Of a DNA stretch of 64,000 bases, positions 49,748 to 59,842 are shown one piece after another. The notes under the pieces were generated by a model that had not been told where the DNA came from, ran no database searches, and was given only the letters and a program-made list of their open reading frames with translations. Each line of letters opens with the position of its first letter. Position 1 is the first letter of the stretch. The position numbers were made by a program, and so were the translations under genes. Origin of the DNA: JAPULR01 sp965238215 (GTDB lineage Bacteria; Chloroflexota; Dehalococcoidia; Lucifugimonadales; GCA-2712585); the NCBI GenBank assembly GCA_965238215.1, contig OZ250180.1, positions 2,991,268 to 3,055,267 of the forward strand, in the 5' to 3' direction.

Positions 49748-51109
49748 ATGATGAAGTTCGTGGTCATAACATTCCTGGGAATTGTTGGGTTGCTAACCTT
49801 CGTTGCGTGTGCCACCGATGATGAAGAATACAAACCAGCACCCACAGCAGCTCCGGCTGCTGCAGCGCCCACCGCAGCACCTACCATGGCGCCGATATCC
49901 GGAGCAACCCCGAGGGCAACGGCCGCTCCTGCCATGGCGCCTGCGGCCGCGCCGAGGGCAACTGCAGTCCCAGCAACCTCGGCACCCACCATGGCTCCAA
50001 TGGCAGAATCGAGTTCGGCGGCAAGACCAATGTCAACTTCAATGGCTGAGGCCACGCCTGCTCCCACGGCGGCACCCGCCTACCGCAGCCAACCGGTTTC
50101 CCTCTCTGCGGGAAAAGTAAACGATAACGAGCGTTGGCAAGAGTATCTTAACTACCGCAAACAATACTTGGGGACTGGTGTCCATGAGGTAGACATATCC
50201 GAAAGATATATAATCGCGGTTTCAGACCTAAAGGGAGCTCCGATCCACAACGCGGTAGTCCGAATTTCTTCTGGACAATCTCCTCTCTTCGAGGGGCGTA
50301 CTTACGCCAACGGACAGACCCTCTTTTTTCCTCTCGCCTTCGGTGCCAGTGAGGGAGTAGAAACCTTCAACCTGGTAGTGGAGAAGGATGGCATTAGTCA
50401 GAGAGCTGAGTTCTCCCGAGACTCTGAGCGCGAGTGGAACGTAACGTTGGACCTGGAGCGGTCCTCTTCCGAGGGCGTGCCACTAGATGTTCTGTTCCTA
50501 CTAGACTCGACAGGCAGCATGGCTGACGAGATCGACCAGATAAAGGCCACACTTCTCTCCATATCATCTAGGATAGTCGACCTTCCATCGGAGCCTGACT
50601 TGCGCTTCGGTATGGTGGCCTACAGGGACCGGGGTGATGAATTCGTGACTCGTCTTTATGATTTCGACGATGATGTGAAACGTTTTCACGACACTATTCG
50701 CAATGTCATCGCGGATGGAGGCGATGACACCCCTGAATCCTTGAACGAAGCCTACCATGTTGCCGTCCGCGAACCAGATTGGAGGTTCGGCAACGCAATT
50801 CGATTGATCTTCCTGATCGCTGACGCTCCTCCCCACCTGGACTATCCCAATGACTACAGCTACGCAGAAGAGATGGTGGAAGCCCACCGAAGAGGAATCA
50901 AGACCTTTGCAATAGCTGCCAGCGGGCTGGATGAGCAAGGGGAGTACGTGTTCCGACAGATTGCCCAGCACACGATGGGCCAATTCGTTTTCTTGGTCTA
51001 CGGACCTGGAGGTTCAACATCGCACAACGTTGGCGAATACACCGTTGAAAGACTGGACGATCTCGTAGTATCCCTGGTCAAGGAGGAGCTGTCGCTTCTA
51101 TCCCAATGA
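49748..51109 (+). CDS. VWA-domain lipoprotein with Ala/Pro-rich linker
   Basis: 453 residues from ATG 49748, chosen because GGGAGG lies upstream and a lipoprotein signal follows directly (VVITFLGIVGLLTFVAC). Residues about 30-120 are an Ala/Pro/Thr/Met linker of APTMAP-type repeats. A small beta domain follows (VSDLKGAPIHNAVVRISSGQ), then a VWA domain with the metal site DSTGS at residues 253-257, RFGMVAYRDRGDEFVTRLYD (the conserved Thr is FVTRL) and LIFLIADAPPHLDYPNDYSY. VWA domains bind protein ligands through a metal ion. The protein faces outward from the membrane; its ligand is unknown. The gene is monocistronic. Confidence 0.9.
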   Translation: MMKFVVITFLGIVGLLTFVACATDDEEYKPAPTAAPAAAAPTAAPTMAPISGATPRATAAPAMAPAAAPRATAVPATSAPTMAPMAESSSAARPMSTSMAEATPAPTAAPAYRSQPVSLSAGKVNDNERWQEYLNYRKQYLGTGVHEVDISERYIIAVSDLKGAPIHNAVVRISSGQSPLFEGRTYANGQTLFFPLAFGASEGVETFNLVVEKDGISQRAEFSRDSEREWNVTLDLERSSSEGVPLDVLFLLDSTGSMADEIDQIKATLLSISSRIVDLPSEPDLRFGMVAYRDRGDEFVTRLYDFDDDVKRFHDTIRNVIADGGDDTPESLNEAYHVAVREPDWRFGNAIRLIFLIADAPPHLDYPNDYSYAEEMVEAHRRGIKTFAIAASGLDEQGEYVFRQIAQHTMGQFVFLVYGPGGSTSHNVGEYTVERLDDLVVSLVKEELSLLSQ

Positions 51110-51719
51110 ACATCCCCAAAGTCGGGTTTCCAAAATGCGTCGCCGATTATCAAGGGTGGAGATAAAGTAGTACATCAACGCCACCTTAGTCGTACATAGA
51201 CCAAGCGGGACCCTGGAGTGCCCAGCGATGATGATTCTCCACAACCCCGAGAGGGACTGGCTGTCACTGAAGGCCACAACCCCGCGGGAGACTCAATGGT
51301 TGCGTTCACGTTGAATCCGGTCCATTCTGGAAAGGGTGTACTGGAGAGCGCGAATCGTTTGCAAAATTACGTCAATAAACGGATGTGTTGCTCAGTGCTG
51401 TAAACGGGTTCTATACTCCCACCAGGATATCTGTTTTCCAACCGAGACAAAAATTCAGGTGCACCTAGGTGGCGGACTTGTAGTAGTACGAGGACGACAG
51501 CCGCGAGCGAGCAATTGAGTGGTTCGAGCCCTCCTGGGATATTCTTCGCCCTTCTTCTGCATCCTTTCCTTCTAACAACTTCCCGCATGTACGATACCTA
51601 ATCTTTGTGAACTGATTCTCTGCGTCTGTTTCCGCTACGAGGGTGGGATACGCAGGCACCAAGATGCCCCGGACGCATCATCGCAGACTATTATTTCCAC
51701 GGTCCATACCTTACAGAAG
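51110..51719. other. Intergenic stretch
   Basis: Convergent gap between the VWA lipoprotein and the reverse-strand oxidoreductase. Nothing recognised; short ORFs lack family resemblance and no strong terminator hairpin was seen. Confidence 0.4.
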
Positions 51720-53150
51720 TCAGCGATTGAGGCGGCGCAGAGCCGCTTGGGCGGCGAAGTAGCCGCACATGCCGTGAACGCCACCTCCGGGCGGTGTCGA
51801 GGATGAGCAGATGAAGATGTCGGTCGACGGGACAGCGTAGGGGCTGAACATTCGGGCAGGGCGGGAGAAGAGCTGCCCCAGGTCCTGAACACCACCGTTG
51901 ATGTCTCCGCCGACGTAGTTGGGATTGTATCGCTCCATCGCTGACGGAGACCTAACACTTCTCTTCAGGATAACCTCTTTGAACCCTGGGGCGAATCGCT
52001 CCACCTGGGCCTCGATGCGATCAGTCATATCAAAGCGAGACCCGTTGGGGACGTGGCAATAGGCCCATGCCGTGTGCCGGCCCTTGGGAGCTCTGGACGG
52101 GTCGAACAGGCTTGGCTGGGAGAGCAGGACGAAGGGTCGTTCGGGGTGACGCTTTTGCCACACTTGCCGCTCGGCATGGGCTATTTCAGACAAGGTGCCC
52201 CCCAGATGCAGGGTGCCGGCGCGCACACACTCCGGCGCCCTCCAAGGTATCGGACCGCTCAGTGCCCAGTCTATCTTGAAAGCCGCCGGTCCGTAACGGT
52301 AATCCTCGAGCCTGCGTCGAAAAGAGCCGGGCAGTCTATGTCCAGCGATGGCGATGAGCTGTCTGGGTGTAACGTTGAGGAGAGTTACCCTCGAGGCGGG
52401 CATCTCTTCAAGTTGCTTGACGGGCATGCCGGTTTCTATACGACCGCCTAGGGAGACTAGATGGGAAGCCAGAGCGTCCGCGATGCGCTGGGCCCCGCCC
52501 CGGGGCATTGGCCAACCGACGGCATGAGCACTGCCTCCCAGAACCAGACCGAATGCTGCGCTGACGGGTCGTTCGAGGGGCAGTATTGAATGGGCGGCGA
52601 GCCCCGCGAATAAGGCCTTGGCCCGTTCGCTTCTGAATCGGGCACGGGCGACGGACAGTGCCGACCGCAGTCCGTTGAGCGCGAAACGGCCGGTAACCAG
52701 CGGGTGACGGGGCACACGCAGGGGGCCTAGCGTGTCGGAGACGAGCTTGTGCCAGTGCTTCACTATGGGGCCAAACAGCCTACGATACGGTGCCGCATCG
52801 CAGCCCAGACCCTCTGCCGTGGCATCAACCGAGCGCTCCAGCATAACCGCCGTGCCGTCGTCTAAAGGATGCGCGAGGGGTGCGGGAGGCTGAATCCAGT
52901 CTAGGCCGTGATTATGAAGGGGCAGCTTGGAGAGAAACGGTGAACTTACTGCCATTGGATGGACCGCCGAGCACACGTCGTGAAGGAAGCCGGGCAACGT
53001 CAGCGCGGCAGACCGGGCGCCTCCTCCCACCGTATCTTGACCCTCCAACACCAGAACTGAATGACCCTTTTCAGCGATGGTAATCGCGGCCGACAGGCCA
53101 TTAGGCCCAGCGCCTACGATCACCGCGTCATATCTTGCCGTCCCAGTCAT
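51720..53150 (-). CDS. Phytoene desaturase/PYROXD2-like FAD-dependent oxidoreductase
   Basis: 476 residues from ATG 53150. The N-terminal dinucleotide fold YDAVIVGAGPNGLSAAITIA (GxGxxG at residues 13-18) is followed by LVLEGQDTVGGGARS, the standard FAD-binding pair of the CrtI/PYROXD2 family. HPMAVSSPFLS and the C-terminal STPPGGGVHGMCGYFAAQAA, which closes the FAD site, are also typical. The length fits the family. Such enzymes desaturate carotenoids or act on unknown hydrophobic substrates; no carotenoid genes lie nearby, so the substrate is undetermined. A broken DoxX gene lies upstream on the same strand. Confidence 0.9.
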   Translation of the reverse strand: MTGTARYDAVIVGAGPNGLSAAITIAEKGHSVLVLEGQDTVGGGARSAALTLPGFLHDVCSAVHPMAVSSPFLSKLPLHNHGLDWIQPPAPLAHPLDDGTAVMLERSVDATAEGLGCDAAPYRRLFGPIVKHWHKLVSDTLGPLRVPRHPLVTGRFALNGLRSALSVARARFRSERAKALFAGLAAHSILPLERPVSAAFGLVLGGSAHAVGWPMPRGGAQRIADALASHLVSLGGRIETGMPVKQLEEMPASRVTLLNVTPRQLIAIAGHRLPGSFRRRLEDYRYGPAAFKIDWALSGPIPWRAPECVRAGTLHLGGTLSEIAHAERQVWQKRHPERPFVLLSQPSLFDPSRAPKGRHTAWAYCHVPNGSRFDMTDRIEAQVERFAPGFKEVILKRSVRSPSAMERYNPNYVGGDINGGVQDLGQLFSRPARMFSPYAVPSTDIFICSSSTPPGGGVHGMCGYFAAQAALRRLNR

Positions 53151-53206
53151 CAGACTCGATTTTGGGCCAATCGCATCCTCACCTTACGGAGATGCCTGAC
53201 GCATTA

Positions 53207-53701
53207 TTACAGAAGTTCCTTGTTGAAAAAGTGCCTCTCAATACCCCATTTCCGGCTGCCAAGGATGCCTATGATGCCAGCGCAGATGAAGAAGAGGATA
53301 GTGACCTCACCCCCATGAGCTACGAAGGCATTTCCTCCATCAGGAGGATTCGGGTAGAGATGGGGCCAGGGCCATACAGGGCTGAGAGCAGCGTGTACTC
53401 CAAAGTAAGCGACAATCATCGTGACAACCAACGTCCCTGCCCCCAAGCGGGTTAGTACACCGAACCCTATGAGGAGTGCCGCCAAAAGCTCCACTCAGCC
53501 CGCAATGTCTACCAGGGCGCCTAGCTCGTTACGATTCGCCCCCGCTGAAAAGTCCCACAGCAAAAACGCTTTCTGTGCTCCATGAAGGCTGACCAAGAAT
53601 GCAAAGATAAGCCTGAAAAGGAGGTAGAACTCGTCAACGTAGGGCTGGAAGAAGCTACCGAAGAATCCAGATTCCTGTACGTCACCTTTAGTCATGGTCA
53701 T
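53207..53701 (-). pseudogene. DoxX-family membrane protein interrupted by one TGA
   Basis: From ATG 53701 (GGGAGG just upstream) the frame reads 68 codons to a TGA at 53497-53495, then continues in the same frame to 53207. The joined protein is a normal four-helix DoxX: YLLFRLIFAFLVSLHGAQKA, then LVDIAG-stop-VELLAALLIGFG, RLGAGTLVVTMIVAYFGVHA and ILFFICAGIIGILGSRKW. The stop falls inside the conserved second helix (xxGxxELLxGLxL), where TGG (Trp) or another one-step codon is expected. No other damage is seen, so the lesion is recent, a sequencing error, or read through. DoxX proteins are small quinone/thiosulfate- or redox-linked membrane subunits. Confidence 0.75.
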
Positions 53702-54388
53702 ACGGCCTCCCTTTCTTAAATAGTTCCCCCGTTAGTGGATTTTAGGCGAGTAAAATCTTAACGCAAGTCGCGGCATTTCCGAGAGATTCCGCGCCTCGGG
53801 CATTTCGCTCAGTGGTTTGAACGTATGTGAAGGAGAAAGGTAGGGATCAAATCTGTATGCGCTTCTCAAGATACCCGAACGGGGTACGGCTGTCCAACGA
53901 GATCAGCGAGTGTCAGGGTAGGGTATAGAGTGTGGTCGACTGGCTTTCGTGCATCGAATACCAGGGAGGATGTGCGCTTGTCAGGCCCTTGATGTTGACC
54001 GATCTCTTGGACCACGTCCTGGAGCGGCTCCCCAATCACGAACAGGAGGAATACGACTATGAATGAAGACACCGATACAACCCAATGATCCCTGCCGAAC
54101 CCGCCTTCCCTGGCGAGACCCACACCCCCGGCCAGGCGTCAGACCCGGCGTTCGCAAGGTTCGGCGCAGGCAGGGGCCGCCGAGGGAGGGGCAGGTTCTT
54201 CTGTTGTAGCGGTTGCGCTGTCGAGGTAAGGCGCAAGCCCTTCCAGTGGACAGCCGTAGCTTCACGAGAAGGCGAGCGCAGGCATCCTCTTTCCCGTCCG
54301 CCTCAGACTCAGGCTGCTCCGGTCTCGGGTGCGGTGCGCCTGTCTCACCCGTTCATCCATGTATGACTGCTTATTTTCTTATCCCCTG
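53702..54388. other. Stretch with one possible small membrane protein
   Basis: On the reverse strand GTG 54123 opens an 85-residue reading with one hydrophobic segment (VSVSSFIVVFLLFVIGEPL) and a polar tail ending at 53866. No family or ribosome site supports it strongly. The rest (54130-54388) has no recognisable gene. Confidence 0.3.
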
Positions 54389-57300
54389 CTAGCCTGGACC
54401 GCTGACGGTCAGTTCCACCCGTTCGGACAGCATACTGTCGTCCTCGGTGCAGATGGCGCCGTCGGCGTCGCAGTCCTCGGTGACGGGCAGTACGATGGTT
54501 ACCGCGCCGTTGGAGGCAGGTCCTACGTGTATCTCCCACCTGAGGTTCTTGCCCGGCTCCAGCCGACGCGCCTTGACTACCTCGCCCCCGGTCACCGTGA
54601 AGGCGTGGGTCCGAAGGGTCTTGTAGCTGAAGCCTCGTTTGGGTTCCTCGCTGAGACGCAGATCGAAGGTGAATGCATCTGTGCCGTTGTGAGACTCGGG
54701 GGCGTCGTGGATCCTGGCGGTCAGCGGCGCCGCAGGCGCGGTATCGTTCGTCACGTTCCGTACGGTGAAGGACGCCGCCGCGTTGCCGACAGTGTCCTGC
54801 AGGCGGTCCGCCGATTCACTCGCGGGAACGGCATAGCTCACCGTCACCGTGTCCTGCGACGTGACCGCCGAGGCCAGTGCCAGAGTGGCCGCGCTGCCCG
54901 ACACATCCACCGAGTCGACCCGGCGTACATTGCCGCTCACCGTGATGGTGAAGGCCGTCGAGGCCGGCTCCGAGTTCTCGTCGAGGGCCTCGTTGAAGGC
55001 AAGGGTCAACGTGGTCCCGTTCACGGACGCCTCGGACAGCTCCGACGGGACGGTCTCACGGGGTGTACCGTCGCCATCCTCAGACGGGGGACCTTCGCCG
55101 ACATCGTTGATAGCCAGGACGCGCACGGAGTATTCCGTGCCGTCGGTCAGCCCGGTGATGGTGTGGCTGGTCGCGGTCACTGTTGCTTCCGATACGTCCG
55201 CAGGCGTGTCCCAGCTGTCCGCAGCTTCCTTCCACTGCACCTTGTATCCGGTGATGGCTGAGCCTCCGTCGGATGCAGGGGCGGTCCAAGACACGGCCAG
55301 AGACGTGCTGTCTTGGGGCGACACATCCGGAGCGCCCGGCGTCCCGGGTGCCTGTTCGGACTTGACCTTGGTGTCCGTGGCTTTCTGCACCGGAGCGGCC
55401 GAGTCGGCAATCAATCCGAAGCTGATCACAGACTCGTCGTTGCCGGCGGCCTCGGTGAAGGTGCCCCGCACCTTGATGGCCTTGCCCTTGTCCCCGGTTG
55501 TCACCACGTAGCTCTAGCCGGTTGCGCCGGCGATGTCCGTCCCGGATTTAGCGCCCAGTTCCGACCGGACCCACTGGTACGCGAAGACCGCGTTATCCAG
55601 GCCGTCCTAGTCCCGGATCGCAGTGGTGGTGGCGGTTAGCGTCTAACCGACTCGTGCGACGCCCTGGATGCCGGGATTGCCCGTCGGTGGCAATGACGCG
55701 AACGTTGTACTCCACGCCGGGCGTCAACCCCTCGATTAGGTAGCTGTAGAAGAACCTGGGACCCGACGGCGTGAAGACGGCTTCGGTGACGTCAGCCGGT
55801 ACGTTCCAGTTGTCGACCGTGAAGGTGAGGCTGTTCTTGTTGATGCTCAGGTCGTTACCGCCGGGCAGGGTGATGGTGACGGTCACGTCACCGGTGGGAA
55901 CCGCGCCCAGGAACACCGAGTAGGTCCTGCTCTGGTCCTCGGGCATCGTCAGGGACTGGAGGGAGCCGGTCACGCCGACCTGGACGTTCACTGCCCCGGA
56001 GGTCTTCACGATGGTTACGGCAACGTCGTCGGCCGTCAGCGGGCCGTACTCGCCGCCGGCCAGGTCATGGGACAGCGTGACGGTGTCTGCCCCAGCCGCC
56101 CCGCCGGCCGACACCTTGACCGTCTTCGGCGTGTCCCAGTCGTTCACTTCGAAGGTCAGCCGCTCATGGCTGACCGTCAGGTGCGGCCTGTATGTCCGCC
56201 GACGGTCACCGTCACCGGGGCCGTGGGTTCGGTGTCGAGGACCACGGTGTACTCGTTGCTTCCGTCCGGCAGGACTGTGATCCTCTTGGGGTCTATGGTC
56301 ACGTCCGGGGTCTCGTCGTCGACGGTGACGCTCACGTCGGACGCCGTCTCCGAGGCGTAGTCGGCCCCGCTCAGTGTGTGGGTGACGGTGGCGTGGTCGT
56401 TCACACCGTCGGCGTCCTGGATTGCCGAGACCGTAACCGGTTGCCGCGCACTCCAGTTGGCCGGCGTGAAGGTCAGTGACGCGGGCTCGGCGGTAACGTC
56501 GGTGTTGTCGGTGGGGTCGTGGACCGTCACGCCCCGGATGTCGTCGTCCAGTATCGTTACGGTTGTGGTGAGCGTGGTGGCCGATTCGCTGATCCTATCC
56601 GGAAGAAAACCAAATTCCAGCACGACGCTCTCGCCGTCGTCATCGATGTCGTCCTGGGTGACGCTGGCGGGTACCAAGTAGTCGGAGTTGACGGCGCCGT
56701 CCTGGTTGGCCGCCGATATGGGTATGACCACGGTGCGCTCCGGGTCGGCGTGAGGGTCAGGTTCACCGTAACGGTGCCGCCCTCGGCCACGCTGTGGGAT
56801 GCCTGGGCGAAGCTGACCTCCACCTCCGAAACGTCGTCGTCGGCGATGGTTACAGTCGCGGTTGAGGGGGTTTCCGTGGTCACTCCCACCGGCAGGCTTT
56901 CGCCGAAACCGAACGTCACGCTCTCGTCATCGTCGTCCACCGTGTCGTCGGCCAGGGTGATGGTGAAGGTCTCGGAGGTGTCGCCCGAATCGAAGGTCAC
57001 GTTTGGGGGTGCTCCCGAGTAGTCCGTGCTGCTGGCCCCGTCCTGGGGCGTGTGCGTGATGGGAACGATCACGGTCTTCTCTGGGTCGTCGTCGAGTTCC
57101 ACCGTGATGGTTGCGCTGCCGCCCTCGGCGACGCTGTAGGCGGTCTGCGCCCAGCTTACGGCCACCGATGCGGGCGCGTCGTCGTCAGGGGGATCGCCAC
57201 CGTGCGTTCGGAGTCGGCGCTGAGGGTCACCGTCACCGTTTGGCTTGCGCCTTCGGCGACGTCGTAGCTGGACTGGGCGAAGCTGACTTTCACCTCAGGG

Positions 57301-59642
57301 TCGTCGTCGCAGGCTATCGACACGGTGCTGGTGGCGACTGTCTCTGGCGTCACCCTGTTGGGCAGGGTCTCGAACCCGAATAGGACGCTCCCCCCGTCAT
57401 AGTCCAGGGCGTCATCGGTGGCGGTGAAGGTGAAGCTCATCGAGGTGTCGCCGGAGTAGTCGGAGCTGCTGGCGCCTCCCTGGTTCGTCCTGGCGATGGG
57501 AACGATCACGGTCTTCTCCGGGTCGTCGTCGAGTTCCACCGTCACAGTCACCATGTCGCCTTCGGCCCCGGTGTATGAGCCTTGAGCAAAGCTGACCTTC
57601 ACCTGGGGCACGTCGTCGGCGGCGATCGTGACGACGGTCTCCGTGGTCGTGCCGGGGATCAGGTTCTCGGGCAGGTCCCCGAATTGGAACCGCAGCGTCT
57701 CACCGTCGTCGTCCACCTGGTCGTCCATGGGGGTGATCACGAAGCTCTTCGACGTCTCGCCGGCGGTGATGGTTGCTTCAGTGGGGACGGTGTTGTAGTC
57801 CTCATCGGAGGCGCCGTTCTGGTTTATCACGGTTATCGGGACCGTCACGTCGCGCCTGAGGTCCGTGCTGAGCGTGACCTCAACTTCTACAGTGCCGTCC
57901 TCGTCAACCGAGTAGGTGTCGGAGAACGGAAACTGACGTCGACGTTTTCCTTGAGGAGGATGATTAGCTCATCCGCTGTGACTCCGGGTCGTGGTTGGGG
58001 GTGCCGCCACCTATAACCAACGTGAGTGGTTGGATAAGTGACTTCCGCTTCGCGAAGATGCAGTTCCGTCCCAGCGAAATATAAGGTCAAGCGATCAACC
58101 ACCCGTTATGACGGCAGCAGCTCCCTATCCCATGCCATATACACACTGAGTTCCCGCCACTCAACTCTTCGAGGTACAAAGCCTGTATCAAATACTCTTC
58201 AGTGCCATATCTGAAATACGTATCAGCCATGCCCTGTACGTCGGCGAAATGTCCGGTCCGGTTTGAGCTAGAAAAATGGAAGTCACCAGTGGTACAAAAT
58301 ATATGCTTGCACCCATGAACCATAGAGCCATTTACCGCATGGCTCGCGGTTGGTTCCGCCACGAACTGAAGGTCGGTGCTTGCCGGGACACAGGCATCGT
58401 TTAAATTTGCGAATACGATGTTCCCTTCATCTCCAAACAACGCAGTCCGATCGATGACAATGCCGTCACTATCGACATCACTTGCCTGAACGGTGTAAAC
58501 GAATAAGATTGGGGTAGATTGTCCCATCAAAGAAGATAGATCAGCTTGCCCTATCTTCCTGGCAAAGACACGGCGTTCGGTTCCGGTTCCGATATAGAGT
58601 GGAACCTGAATAGATTGGTCAAGCATCTGAGTGTAATAGCTGAACTGCAAATCGACCTCAATATGCTCACCTGCACGTAGGTTAGACCATCGAAAGGCGT
58701 GCTGATGATTGCGGTACTTGTCAGGCGGGGAACTGCATCCAGGAATCCCTTCAGACTGAATCGGGTAGTTCCTCCCAATCCGGGTTCAAATCCTGAGTAG
58801 GGTACGAAATCCCACCCTTCGGCATCTCCTGCATCTTCTTCGTAGTCGGCGTTTATGGCCAGTCATACACTACCTGCGCCGCTTGCAACAAATTGAACGT
58901 AGTACGAATTATTTGGCAGAAGATTGCCAACCTCGTCTTCGTTCAAGGTGAAGGTCTGGGTGCCGGCAGTCGCTACAGAGCCTGCAAACTCATACGACAC
59001 ATCACTTACCTGTATGCCTGCTAAATCTGTCAGGACAATGCTGAGTTGTAAGGTGTCAGATGGAGCCACAACGTCCACCGCGATAGACGTGAGCTGATAG
59101 CCCGCGGCGTTGTTTCCGGTGCGAATAGTCTCATATACCCCAAAGCCCTCCTGTATAGTTGTTGCGCCCGCGGCGGTCTGCCCCAGGTTGCTGAGCAGCG
59201 TGACTACGACATCCACCTTGTGGTCGGTGGTCGCCAGCGCGGCGTGGTCAAGGGTGGCGACGGTTGCGTCGTCGGTGGCGCCGATGGTCCCGCCGTTCAA
59301 CGCCAGGCTGTTCGCCACCACCGCGATGCCGTCGTCGTCGTCACCGGCCAGCACGGCGTAGCGGAAGAGGAGCTGGGTCGTGCCGGTGCGGCTGTGATAG
59401 TTGACCCGCCGGTTCGTCCCACCCACGTCGATGAGGAGATAGGGCTCGCCGGTCGCCGTGACCGCCTCGCTGAAGGTCAGGCCGACTTCGATGGCGTCGC
59501 CCATGGCGTAGGTGTCGTCCGTGCCCGGGTCCGAGGTGACGGCGACCGTGGAGGCGGTCGGGGTGGTGGTCTGCGCTTGCGCTACGGACACGGAGGCCAG
59601 GAAGAGGGTCATGATTGCCAGTACGGCGAGCAATCTAGGCAA
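54389..59642 (-). pseudogene. Large secreted Calx-beta/fibronectin III surface protein, broken by many frameshifts and stops
   Basis: Starts at TTG 59642 with AGGAG upstream and a signal peptide (LLAVLAIMTLFLASVSVAQA). Order: a bacterial surface beta-domain (VAVTSDPGTDDTYAMGDAIE), a module with VTLLSNLGQTAAGATTIQEG, a region with ILFVYTVQASDVDSDGIVID, several Calx-beta units (VEVSFAQASHSVAEGGTVTV, DDDPEKTVIVPI), a fibronectin III unit (TAPASDGGSAITGYKVQWKE ... TEYSVRVLAINDVGEGP) and a final beta-domain ending ELTVSGPG at 54389. The frame changes about seven times (near 58715, 58140, 57905, 57175, 56740, 56165, 55680). Stops interrupt at 58865-58863 (TGA), 58108-58106 (TAA) and three TAG codons between 55645 and 55514. 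Protein sequence is conserved across every break. Intact length would be about 1,750 residues. Confidence 0.75.
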
Positions 59643-59842
59643 TGTTGTAGATCTCCTTAAATGTCAAAGTCTTCTCAGGTTCCCGGGTTCCTCAATGCGA
59701 AATGCCGCTCGGCGCGAGCGGCATGAGCTGCTCCCGGGCGCAGGAGGCGCCGCGGTCTGTCTCAGACATGCATGTGGATGATGCAGCCACGCTGCTGCGG
59801 AAGGGTGAAGGGCCGGCAACAGCGTGGCTAGACTTATTCGTT
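59643..59842 (-). promoter_or_regulatory. Leader region between the two surface-protein genes, with a strong hairpin
   Basis: The 200-base gap holds ATGCCGCTC-GGCGC-GAGCGGCAT (59702-59724), a perfect 9-bp stem with a 5-base loop, about 60 bases before the TTG start of the downstream gene. No T-run follows it on the reverse strand, so it does not look like a simple terminator. It may be an mRNA leader structure. No known riboswitch consensus was matched. Confidence 0.45.

Noticed and set aside
59643..59842. Cyclic-dinucleotide or cobalamin riboswitch in the leader
   Set aside because: Only one strong hairpin is visible and none of the conserved core sequences of those classes could be matched.
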